This document shows, in pieces, positions 32,031 to 39,076 of a stretch of 48,235 bases of DNA (position 1 is the first letter of the stretch; each line of letters opens with the position of its first letter). The position numbers were made by a program, and so were the translations under genes. Source of the DNA: SpSt-583 sp034434015 (GTDB lineage: Bacteria; Chloroflexota; Anaerolineae; Anaerolineales; UBA6663); assembly GCA_034434015.1 (NCBI GenBank), contig DAOUAB010000273.1, positions 1 through 48,235 on the forward strand, read 5' to 3'. The notes beneath the pieces are model-generated. The model saw nothing but the letters and a program-made list of their open reading frames with translations, was not told the DNA's origin and made no database searches.

Positions 32031-33218
32031 TCAGGGCCGGCGTGGGCCGGCGCCCGCCGCCCGGCGCTCGACCTCGGCGATCAGGGCCGCGAACTCCGGG
32101 TCGTCCGGCGTCAGCGCCTGTCCGCTCTCCAGCGCCCGCCGCGCCTGTGGGAAGCGGCCCAGCCGGGCCTGGACGAGCCCAAGCGCTTTGTAATGCGGAC
32201 CGGTGCGCGGCTGCAAGGCGATGGCCTTGCGGAAGTGGAGGGCCGCCAGGGCCAGGCGCCCGCGCCCCAGGTGTTCCTGGGCGCGCCTGGCGTAATCGAA
32301 CCCTGAGTACAGGTCCCGGTCGAGCTGGGTGAAGAGCCGGCGCCGCGCCAGGGCCTGACTGACCAGGGAGGCCGCCGCCAGCAGCAGGACCGGGCCGGAC
32401 AGACTCAGGTTGACCAGCGCGATCCCCGGCGACAGCCGGCCGGCCCACCACAGGCCGGCGTTTGCCAGGACGTCCAGCGTCAACAGCCCGACGGCGAGCG
32501 GGTAGGCCAGCGCGACGTCGCTCAGGAACATGAAGAGCAGCCCGGCCAGCAGGATGGCGCGCGCGGCCAGCGCGCCCCAGGGCAGGGCCAGGAGCGGCTG
32601 CAATTGCAGAAATTGCACAGCGCTCTCCAGCAGGGGGAAAGGCGGCAGGACGGGCAGCATCACCGGCACAAACGCTTCAACGATGGCCGCCTGCACGTCC
32701 AGGCCGAAGATCAGCAGGAGCAGGTAGAGATAGAGCCCGGCCTGCCAGCGTCCCGGCGCCAGCAGGCTCTTGCGGCAGTGCGGACAGCGCAGGTCGACCT
32801 CGGCCGTCAGCTGGCCGCAGAACGGGCACTGGAGCGGGTCGTCGTCCGGGTCGACGGCGGAGGCGGCGTGCTCGGCGGGCGTTGCCGAAACTTCCCCGCC
32901 GGCGTCTGTGGCGGGCGGCGCGGGAGCGGGCGGGGGCGCCGCGCCTCGGCTGCCTCGCGCCTCGGCGCCCGTGCCCTGCAGTTCGGCCAATCGTCGCCGC
33001 GCCGGCGCGTTGTCCGGGTTGAGGGCCAGCGCATTCTCCAGCGCCATGATCTGGTCCGCCGGGTCGTCCAGCGCCGCGCTCAACCACAGCCAGGCCGGCT
33101 CGATGCGCTCGTCGGCCGCGACCACTTCCAGGAGCAGGCGTCGGCCGCGCGCGCGGTCGCCGGCGCGCAGCGCCTGGATGCCAGCGCGCAGTTTGGCCTG
33201 GGTCTCCGCCGGGGTCAT
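32031..33218 (-). CDS. TPR and zinc-ribbon membrane protein
   Basis: 395 residues from the ATG at 33218. The N-terminal 90 residues contain TPR-like repeats (ALDDPADQIMALENALALNP). A Pro/Ala linker follows, then a four-cysteine zinc ribbon (CPFCGQ ... CPHCRKS), four to five membrane segments (about residues 165-300) and a further TPR pair at the C-terminus (ALHFRKAIALQP and LGRFPQARRALESGQAL). It resembles zinc-ribbon/TPR membrane scaffolds of unknown job. TATAAT lies 7 nt before the ATG, so it is probably leaderless, and its promoter overlaps that of yebC. It converges with the 31264 gene with only 2 bp between. Confidence 0.8.
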   Translation of the reverse strand: MTPAETQAKLRAGIQALRAGDRARGRRLLLEVVAADERIEPAWLWLSAALDDPADQIMALENALALNPDNAPARRRLAELQGTGAEARGSRGAAPPPAPAPPATDAGGEVSATPAEHAASAVDPDDDPLQCPFCGQLTAEVDLRCPHCRKSLLAPGRWQAGLYLYLLLLIFGLDVQAAIVEAFVPVMLPVLPPFPLLESAVQFLQLQPLLALPWGALAARAILLAGLLFMFLSDVALAYPLAVGLLTLDVLANAGLWWAGRLSPGIALVNLSLSGPVLLLAAASLVSQALARRRLFTQLDRDLYSGFDYARRAQEHLGRGRLALAALHFRKAIALQPRTGPHYKALGLVQARLGRFPQARRALESGQALTPDDPEFAALIAEVERRAAGAGPRRP

Positions 33219-33225
33219 CGCCTGG

Positions 33226-33249
33226 ATTATACGGCACCTGCGGTATAAT
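33226..33249. promoter_or_regulatory. Overlapping divergent promoters (TPR protein on minus, yebC on plus)
   Basis: ATTATAC (33226-33232) and GTATAAT (33243-33249) are an inverted repeat giving a TATAAT box on each strand. Each -35 region would fall on the other gene's -10 or leader, so the two promoters should compete. The plus-strand start lies about 45 nt before the yebC ATG; the minus one is leaderless. Confidence 0.55.
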
Positions 33250-33299
33250 CGTTGCGCTCTGAGAATGTGTTGAATGGAAGGCTGAAGGAGGAGTGCGCC

Positions 33300-34052
33300 A
33301 TGTCTGGACACTCAAAGTGGAAGACCATCAAGCGCCAGAAAGGCGCGGCGGACGCCAAGCGCGGCGCGATGTTCACGCGGCTGACGCGCGAGATCATGCT
33401 GGCGGCGCGCGAGGGCGGCGGCAACATTGACGCGAATTTCAAACTGCGCCTGGCTGTGGATAAGGCGAAAGCCAACTCGATGCCGAAAGAGAACATCGAG
33501 CGCGCCATCGCCCGCGCCACCGGCGCCGACAAAGACGCCGCCGCGTTCGAGTCGCTGATGTACGAAGCGTACGGCCCGCACGGCTCGGGCGTCCTGATCC
33601 AGGTGGTGACCGACAACAAGAACCGCACCGTGTCCGAGTTGCGCCGGCTGGTGACGCGCAGCAACGGCAACATGGCCGAGTCCGGCGCGGTCTCCTGGCA
33701 ATTCTCGCGCAAGGCCTATGTCGCCGTGCCGCGCGCCGGCCATGATCCGGACAAGGTCTTCGAGATCGCCGTGGACGCCGGCGCCGACGACGTGATCACG
33801 GGCGACGACCTGATCGAGATCTACGCCGCGCCCGACCACTTCGGCGCGGTGGTGCACGCGCTGGAGAAGGCCGGCATCCACCCGACCGAATCCGAGCTGC
33901 GCATGGAGCCTAACCAGAAGCTCGAGCTCGACCCCGAAGCGACCGTGGCGATCATGAAGCTCATCGAGCAGCTCGAGGAGCTGGACGACGTCCAGAACGT
34001 CTTCACCAACGTCGAGTTCAGCGACGCCGCGCTGGAGCGGATGGCGGCGTAG
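33300..34052 (+). CDS. yebC: YebC/PmpR family protein
   Basis: 250 residues, the usual length. The N-terminal signature GHSKWKTIKRQKGAADAKRG, then NIDANFKLRLAVDKAKANSM, and the central YGPHGSGVLIQVVTDNKNRT are diagnostic of the YebC/TACO1 family. Members were described as transcription regulators; newer work ties some to translation of proline-rich stretches. AAGGAGG lies 10 nt before the ATG. It starts the yebC-ruvC-ruvA-yjjX run, a common arrangement of yebC with ruvC and ruvA. The promoter TATAAT at 33244-33249 overlaps that of the divergent gene. Confidence 0.96.
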   Translation: MSGHSKWKTIKRQKGAADAKRGAMFTRLTREIMLAAREGGGNIDANFKLRLAVDKAKANSMPKENIERAIARATGADKDAAAFESLMYEAYGPHGSGVLIQVVTDNKNRTVSELRRLVTRSNGNMAESGAVSWQFSRKAYVAVPRAGHDPDKVFEIAVDAGADDVITGDDLIEIYAAPDHFGAVVHALEKAGIHPTESELRMEPNQKLELDPEATVAIMKLIEQLEELDDVQNVFTNVEFSDAALERMAA

Positions 34053-34064
34053 CGCGCCGCGCCA

Positions 34065-34091
34065 CGCTATAAGCGAACGCAGCGCGTTCGC
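34065..34091 (+). repeat. CGCTATAAGC element plus hairpin before ruvC
   Basis: CGCTATAAGC (34065-34074) overlaps the hairpin GCGAACGC (34073-34080), loop AGC, GCGTTCGC (34084-34091) that ends 1 nt before the ruvC ATG. The same 10-mer occurs twice before atpA. There is no room for a normal Shine-Dalgarno. Confidence 0.5.
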
Positions 34092-34092
34092 C

Positions 34093-34581
34093 ATGCTCGT
34101 CCTCGGCATCGACCCCGGCCTCGCCACCACCGGCTACGGCCTGATCCGCGAGGCCGACGCCGGCCCGGTCCTGGCGGCCTATGGCGTGGTCCTCACCCCG
34201 GCCGGCGCGCCGGTGCCCGGACGGTTGCAGACGCTCTTCCGCGAGCTCACGCAGTTGATCCTTCTCCATCGCCCGGACGCGGCGGCGGTGGAGAAGCTCT
34301 TTTTTCAGCGCAACGTCAGCACCGCCATGCTCGTCGGGCAGGCGCGCGGCGTGGCGCTCCTGGCCCTGGCCGAAGCCGGCATCCCGGTCGGCGAGTACAC
34401 GCCCAAGGACGTCAAGCAGGCGGTGGCCGGCTACGGCGGCGCCGACAAGCCCCAGGTGCAGCAGATGGTGCGCGCCATCCTCAACCTGGCCGAGGTCCCT
34501 AAACCCGACGACGCCGCCGACGCCCTGGCCGTGGCGATCTGCCACCTGCACTCGATGAAGCTCAAATCTCTAACCGAATGA
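34093..34581 (+). CDS. ruvC: Holliday junction endonuclease RuvC
   Basis: 162 residues. It cuts Holliday junctions symmetrically during recombination repair. The RNase H-like active site is seen in GIDPGLATTG (first Asp), AAAVEKLFF (Glu) and PDDAADALAVAICH (two Asp), and the QARGVALLA and YTPKDVKQAV strings are typical of the family. The start codon is almost touched by a perfect hairpin, so the ribosome site looks occluded or unusual. Its last codons overlap ruvA by 4 nt (ATGA). RuvB is not present in this window. Confidence 0.96.
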   Translation: MLVLGIDPGLATTGYGLIREADAGPVLAAYGVVLTPAGAPVPGRLQTLFRELTQLILLHRPDAAAVEKLFFQRNVSTAMLVGQARGVALLALAEAGIPVGEYTPKDVKQAVAGYGGADKPQVQQMVRAILNLAEVPKPDDAADALAVAICHLHSMKLKSLTE

Positions 34582-35165
34582 TCGCCTCCCTGCGCGGCAC
34601 CCTGCTCTCGTTTCATCCCCCCGACACCTGCGTGGTCGAGGTCGCCGGCGTCGGGTTCAGGGTCTTCGTGCCCACCTCGGTGCTGGACGGCGTGCAGACC
34701 GGCCACGGCCTCTTCCTGCACACCCACCTCGTGGTGCGCGAGGACGCGCTGACGCTCTTCGGGTTCGCCACCGAGGAACAGCGGACGCTCTTCGAGTTGC
34801 TGCTGACCGTCCAGGGCGTCGGGCCGAAGCTGGCCCTGGCCGTGCTGTCCGCGCTCTCGCCCGACGTCCTGCGGCGCGCGGTCGTCAACGAGCAGCCGGA
34901 GGTCTTCAACCGGGTGCGCGGCGTGGGCAAGAAGACGGCCGAGAAGATCGTCTTCGCGCTCAAGGACAGGCTCGGCGGCGAGCCCGGCCTGGCCGCGGTG
35001 CTGGCCGCCGCCGACGTGGACGCCGAAGTGATCGCGGCGCTGACGGCGCTCGGCTACAGCGTGGTGGAGGCCCAGGCCGCCGTCCAGGCCATCCCGAAAG
35101 AGGCGGCGGCCGAGGCCAGGACGCTGGAGGACCGCCTGCGCCGGGCGCTGGCGTATTTTGCGTAA
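34578..35165 (+). CDS. ruvA: Holliday junction branch migration protein RuvA
   Basis: 195 residues. The OB-fold N-terminus starts IASLRGTLLSFHP and contains VGFRVFVPTS; the two helix-hairpin-helix motifs are seen in LLTVQGVGPKLALAVLS and VRGVGKKTAEKIVFALK. The small C-terminal domain III that contacts RuvB follows a short linker (ALTALGYSVVEAQAAV). RuvA binds the junction as a tetramer and loads the RuvB motor. It overlaps ruvC by 4 nt and is followed by yjjX after only 2 nt. Confidence 0.96.
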   Translation: MIASLRGTLLSFHPPDTCVVEVAGVGFRVFVPTSVLDGVQTGHGLFLHTHLVVREDALTLFGFATEEQRTLFELLLTVQGVGPKLALAVLSALSPDVLRRAVVNEQPEVFNRVRGVGKKTAEKIVFALKDRLGGEPGLAAVLAAADVDAEVIAALTALGYSVVEAQAAVQAIPKEAAAEARTLEDRLRRALAYFA

Positions 35166-35167
35166 GC

Positions 35168-35719
35168 ATGCCCCTCATCACGGTCGCCTCCACCAACCCG
35201 GTGAAAATCCAGGCCGCGCTCAACGGCTTCCGGCGCCTGTTCCCGGAGCAGGCCTTTGAGGCCTCCGGCGTGGCCGTCCCGTCCGGCGTCGACCATCAGC
35301 CGATGACGGACGCCGAGACGTTGCAGGGCGCGCTCAACCGGCTGGCCAACGCCCGCGCCGCGGCGCCGGCGGCCGACTACTGGGTCGGCATCGAGGGCGG
35401 CGTGGACCCCGACGCGCAGGGCCTGGCGGCCTTCGCCTGGATCGTGATCGAGGGCCGCGACGGCTTGCAGGGCCGGGCGCGCTCCGGCACGTTCCTGTTG
35501 CCGCCGCCGGTGACGGCGCTCATCCGCCAGGGCGTCGAGCTGGGCGAGGCCGACGACCGCGTCTTCGGCCGCAACGACTCGAAACGCGGCAACGGCGCCA
35601 TCGGCCTGCTCACCGCCGACGTCATCGACCGCGTGGCTCTGTACGAGCACGCCGTGATCCTGGCGCTCGTGCCGTTCCGTAACCGTGAATTGTATGCTGC
35701 TGGCCGGGGGACAGGGTGA
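35168..35719 (+). CDS. yjjX: Inosine/xanthosine triphosphatase, YjjX type
   Basis: 183 residues. ITVASTNPVKIQAALNGFRR at the N-terminus, VPSGVDHQPMTDAETLQGAL, YWVGIEGGV and SKRGNGAIGLLTADVIDR are hallmarks of the DUF84/YjjX family, which hydrolyses non-canonical ITP and XTP (house-cleaning of the nucleotide pool). It begins 2 nt after ruvA. The last few codons (GRGTG) lie within a GGTGACA-type repeat that continues into the gap, so the C-terminus may have been reshaped by the repeat. Confidence 0.93.
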   Translation: MPLITVASTNPVKIQAALNGFRRLFPEQAFEASGVAVPSGVDHQPMTDAETLQGALNRLANARAAAPAADYWVGIEGGVDPDAQGLAAFAWIVIEGRDGLQGRARSGTFLLPPPVTALIRQGVELGEADDRVFGRNDSKRGNGAIGLLTADVIDRVALYEHAVILALVPFRNRELYAAGRGTG

Positions 35720-35828
35720 CAAGGCGCTGGATCGCAAGGTGACCTGACGGGATCGGGCCGGTTTTCCCCGGTCATTCAGCCACCGCCTCACCCGGCCACC
35801 CCTGCCCCCTCGCCTCTCAAGGAGAACT
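35705..35828. repeat. Degenerate GGTGACA-type repeats between yjjX and proC
   Basis: Units of the GGTGACA kind (about 35705-35750) are followed by complementary-type units such as CAGCCAC, CGCCTCA and ACCCCTG (about 35774-35815). The layout mirrors the heptad fold-back at 14461. No promoter box is obvious here. Confidence 0.4.
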
Positions 35829-36677
35829 ATGCTCCAGGACTCCCGCATCGCCTTCATCGGCTCCGGCGCCATGGCCGAGGCCATCATCTCCGGCCTGCTC
35901 AACAAGGGCATGACCCAGGCCGGCCGCCTGATCGCGTCCGGGCCGCGCGAGGAACGCGGCCGCGCTTTGCAGGAGAAGTACGGCGTGGCCTGGACCACCG
36001 ACAACGTCGCCGCCGCCCAGGGCGCGGATGTGGTGGTGCTGGGCGTCAAGCCCCAGGTGCTGCCCAAGGCCATGCCCGCCCTGCGCGGCCGGATCAAGCC
36101 GGACGCCCTGGTGCTCTCCATCGTGGCCGGCGCGCAGATCGAGACCATCACCAGCGGGCTGGCGCACGTCAACGTCGTCCGGTCGATGCCCAACACCCCG
36201 GCCCAGATCGGCCAGGGCATCACGGTCTGGATCGCGGCGCCGGGCGTCCACGACGCGCACAAGGCGCAGGCCCGCGCCCTGCTCGGCGCGCTCGGCCAGG
36301 AGGTGGAGGCCGACACCGAGGACCAGCTCGACATGGCTACGGCCCTGTCCGGCAACGGCCCGGCCTATGTCTTCCTGTTCATGGAAGCGCTGGTGGACGC
36401 CGGCGTCCACCTGGGCTTTTCACGGCGCGTGGCCGAGCAGCTCGTGGTGCAGACGGTGAAAGGCTCGGTGGACTACTACGAGCACAGCGCCAGCCATGTC
36501 GCCCGCCTGCGCAACCAGGTCACCTCGCCGGGCGGCACCACGGCCGAAGCCCTGTACTTCCTGGAAAAGGCCGGCTTCCGCACCGCCATCTCGCGCGCGG
36601 TGTGGGCCGCTTACCAGCGCAGCGTCGAGCTCGGCCAGGGCCGCAAACGCTTCCAGAAACTGGATGGCGACCGGTGA
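35829..36677 (+). CDS. proC: Pyrroline-5-carboxylate reductase
   Basis: 282 residues. It reduces 1-pyrroline-5-carboxylate to proline with NAD(P)H, the last step of proline synthesis. The Rossmann loop FIGSGAMAEAII is at the N-terminus; VVRSMPNTPAQIGQGITVW, GNGPAYVFLFMEALVDAGV and QVTSPGGTTAEALYFLEKAG are the conserved family strings, including the substrate-site threonines. GGAGA lies just before the ATG. The stop overlaps the start of the next membrane protein gene by 14 nt. Confidence 0.96.
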   Translation: MLQDSRIAFIGSGAMAEAIISGLLNKGMTQAGRLIASGPREERGRALQEKYGVAWTTDNVAAAQGADVVVLGVKPQVLPKAMPALRGRIKPDALVLSIVAGAQIETITSGLAHVNVVRSMPNTPAQIGQGITVWIAAPGVHDAHKAQARALLGALGQEVEADTEDQLDMATALSGNGPAYVFLFMEALVDAGVHLGFSRRVAEQLVVQTVKGSVDYYEHSASHVARLRNQVTSPGGTTAEALYFLEKAGFRTAISRAVWAAYQRSVELGQGRKRFQKLDGDR

Positions 36678-38985
36678 CCCGGCGGCCGGGGCGCGCGCCC
36701 GCGTCGATCCGGGCTGGGTCGTCGCCGCGCTGATCGCGCTCCTGGCGGCCTGGCCGCTCCTCGCCCGCCCCAGCCTGCCGGACAGCGTCGACTCCACCGT
36801 CCACATTTTCCGCACTCAAATCGTCCTCGACGCCTGGCGCGCCGGCGTGCTCTACCCGCGCTGGGCGCCCGACCTGTATTACGGCTTCGGCTATCCGGTC
36901 TTCAACTATTACGCGCCGCTGACCTATCACCTCGGCGCGCTGTTCGCGCTGCCATCCGGCGACGCGGTCCTGGGCGTCAAGGCGGTGCTGGCGCTGGCCG
37001 CCGCGGCCGGCGCGCTGGGCATGTACGGCCTGGGCCGCGCGCTGTGGGGCGGGAGGGGGGGCGTCGTGAGCGCCGCCGCGTTCGCGCTTGCGCCGTATGT
37101 CCTCTTCATTGACCCGCTTGAGCGCGGCGCCGCGCCGGAGACCTTCTCAATCGGCTGGGCGCCCGTGGTCTTCTGGGCCTTCGCGCGCCTGCGCCGCGCC
37201 CCCACCGCGCGCGCCCTCGTCCTGGCGGCCCTGGCGCTGGCCGCCCTGCTGCTCGCGCACAATCTGCTGCCGGCCGTGTTCCTCGGTCTGCTGATTGTGT
37301 GGCTCCTGGCCGACCTGGCGGCCCACCGCGCCTGGGATCGGGCGCACCTCGCGCCCTGGCTCCTGGCCCTGGCGTTGGGCGCGGGCCTGACGGCCTTCTT
37401 CTGGCTCCCGGCCGTCGTCGAGCGCGGGGCCGTGCAATATCAGACGCTGACCGGCAGCGCCCTGTTCGACTATCGCCACTACTTCGCCCGCGCCGACGAG
37501 TTGCTGGCCCCGGCGCTGTGGTTCGACCTGGGCGCGCTGCGGACCCGCTTTCATTACAACGTCGGCGTGGCGCAGTGGGCGCTGGCCGTGCTGGGCGCGG
37601 CCTCAGCCCTCCGCGCCCGCCCGGGCCGCGCGACGCTGCTCGTCTTCACCGCCGCCGGCCTGGCGCTGCTCTATCTGATGACGCCGGCCTCGCTCTGGCT
37701 GTGGGAGGCGGCGCCGATCCTGCCGTTCCTGCAATTCCCCACCCGCCTGCTCGGCCCGGCCGCGCTGGCGCTGGCCGTGCTGGCCGGCGCCGCCGTCCGC
37801 TGGCTGCCGGAGGGCGCCGGCGGGCGCCTTCCCGGCGCGTTCGGCCTGGCGGCGTTCGCCGCCCTGTATGCCGCCGCCGTGCCGCTGCTCAACCCGCCGC
37901 CCTGGCCGGACTACGGCCCCGTGAGCGCCGCGCGCATCCTGGAGACCGAGTTGAGCGGCCGGCTGGTGGGCACGACCGCCGGCGTCGAGTTCCTGCCCGT
38001 CGGCGTCCAGCAGAGACCGCAGCCGCAGCCGGCGCTGGTCGAGTCCCTGCGGGCCGGCGCGCCGGATCGCGTGGACCGGGCCGCGCTCCCGCCCGGCGCG
38101 TCCGTGTTGCTGGTTGGGCAGGGGCCGCTGCACAGCGCCTACCAGGCGGCCTCGCCTGGCCCGTTTCGACTGCGCTTGTTCACGTTCTACTTCCCCGGCT
38201 GGAGCGCGTCTGTGGATGGGAGACGCGTCGCCGTGGACGTCGCCCGGCCCGAGGGGTGGCTGGTGATCCCGGTCCCAGCCGGCGAGCACGAGGTGCGGGT
38301 GCAGTTTGAGGAGACGCCCGTGCGCGTCCTGGCCTGGGTCTTGAGCGGCCTGTCCGCGCTGGCCGTCGTCCTATTGGTTTTGGGGAAGCCGGCTTTCCTT
38401 CCCCCTCTCGAGGCGAGGGTCGGGGCGAGGGGGGCCGAAGCTCTCCCTCTCCCCGCCGCCGCGCTCCTGGCCGGCGCCGTCCTCGTCGGCCTGGGCCTGC
38501 GCGCCTGGGCGCAATCGGCGGGCGCGTGGGTGGTGCGCTCGACGGGCCGCGAGGTGGTGGTCGCGCAGCACGCGCATTTCACGCCGCTGGAGGCCGGCCC
38601 GGCGCTGCTGGCGTTCGACCTGCCGCACACACAGGCGCGGCCCGGCGCGACCTTTCCGCTGACGCTGTACTGGAAGGCCCTGAAACCGGTCGGCGTGAAT
38701 TACCGCGTCTTCGTCCACCTGCTCGGGCCGGACGGCCAGCTCTGGGGCCAGTCCGACAAGTGGCACCCGGCCAACATCCCGATGGTCGCCTGGCCCCTGG
38801 ACCGCTACGTGGCGGACGCCCACACGGTGCCCGTCAGCGCCGACGCGCCGCCCGGCCGATATCGCCTGCAGGCCGGCCTGTGGGACGCCGACACCGGCGC
38901 GCGGCTGCGCGTGCTGGACGCCGCCGGCGCGTCCACGGAGCAGGACAGCGTGTTGCTCACGGATCAGTTCGTCATCACACCCTGA
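36664..38985 (+). CDS. GT-C-like multi-spanning membrane protein (6-pyruvoyl-tetrahydropterin synthase-related membrane domain)
   Basis: 773 residues from the ATG at 36664. About ten hydrophobic segments occupy residues 15-420. The first loop carries PDSVDSTVHIFR and YYGFGYPVFNYYAPL, as in the PTPS-related and YfhO-type membrane proteins of the GT-C glycosyltransferase clan, where an acidic residue in loop 1 is catalytic. A large extracytoplasmic region follows (FYFPGWSASVDGRRV, a YfhO-like sandwich), two more membrane segments near 560 and 605, and a final beta-domain. It may transfer a sugar from a lipid carrier on the outer face. A short palindromic DNA repeat (38401-38433) codes for the loop between the last two membrane segments. 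Confidence 0.78.
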   Translation: MATGDPAAGARARVDPGWVVAALIALLAAWPLLARPSLPDSVDSTVHIFRTQIVLDAWRAGVLYPRWAPDLYYGFGYPVFNYYAPLTYHLGALFALPSGDAVLGVKAVLALAAAAGALGMYGLGRALWGGRGGVVSAAAFALAPYVLFIDPLERGAAPETFSIGWAPVVFWAFARLRRAPTARALVLAALALAALLLAHNLLPAVFLGLLIVWLLADLAAHRAWDRAHLAPWLLALALGAGLTAFFWLPAVVERGAVQYQTLTGSALFDYRHYFARADELLAPALWFDLGALRTRFHYNVGVAQWALAVLGAASALRARPGRATLLVFTAAGLALLYLMTPASLWLWEAAPILPFLQFPTRLLGPAALALAVLAGAAVRWLPEGAGGRLPGAFGLAAFAALYAAAVPLLNPPPWPDYGPVSAARILETELSGRLVGTTAGVEFLPVGVQQRPQPQPALVESLRAGAPDRVDRAALPPGASVLLVGQGPLHSAYQAASPGPFRLRLFTFYFPGWSASVDGRRVAVDVARPEGWLVIPVPAGEHEVRVQFEETPVRVLAWVLSGLSALAVVLLVLGKPAFLPPLEARVGARGAEALPLPAAALLAGAVLVGLGLRAWAQSAGAWVVRSTGREVVVAQHAHFTPLEAGPALLAFDLPHTQARPGATFPLTLYWKALKPVGVNYRVFVHLLGPDGQLWGQSDKWHPANIPMVAWPLDRYVADAHTVPVSADAPPGRYRLQAGLWDADTGARLRVLDAAGASTEQDSVLLTDQFVITP
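38401..38433 (+). repeat. Palindromic repeat inside the GT-C-like gene
   Basis: CCCCCTC (38401-38407) and GAGGGGG (38427-38433) flank an inner CCCTC/GAGGG hairpin (38403-38419). A similar CT/GA-rich hairpin stands before atpA (45258-45291). Confidence 0.4.
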
Positions 38986-39018
38986 CATCGTCCAGGCCAG
39001 GACTTAACCCGCGCCGCA

Positions 39019-39047
39019 TTGCCCGCCGGGCGTGATTGACTTATCAT
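39019..39047 (+). promoter_or_regulatory. Promoter of the giant kinase gene
   Basis: TTGCCC (39019-39024), 17 bp, TATCAT (39042-39047). The expected start near 39054 coincides with the palindrome GGAAGAATTCTTCC (39053-39066), 10 nt before the ATG at 39077. Confidence 0.5.
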
Positions 39048-39052
39048 CGCGA

Positions 39053-39066
39053 GGAAGAATTCTTCC
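39053..39066. promoter_or_regulatory. 14-bp perfect palindrome at the kinase transcription start
   Basis: GGAAGAATTCTTCC lies between the -10 box and the start codon. It could be an operator for a dimeric regulator or a hairpin that masks the GGGGGTGAGG ribosome site. Confidence 0.4.
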
Positions 39067-39076
39067 GGGGGTGAGG

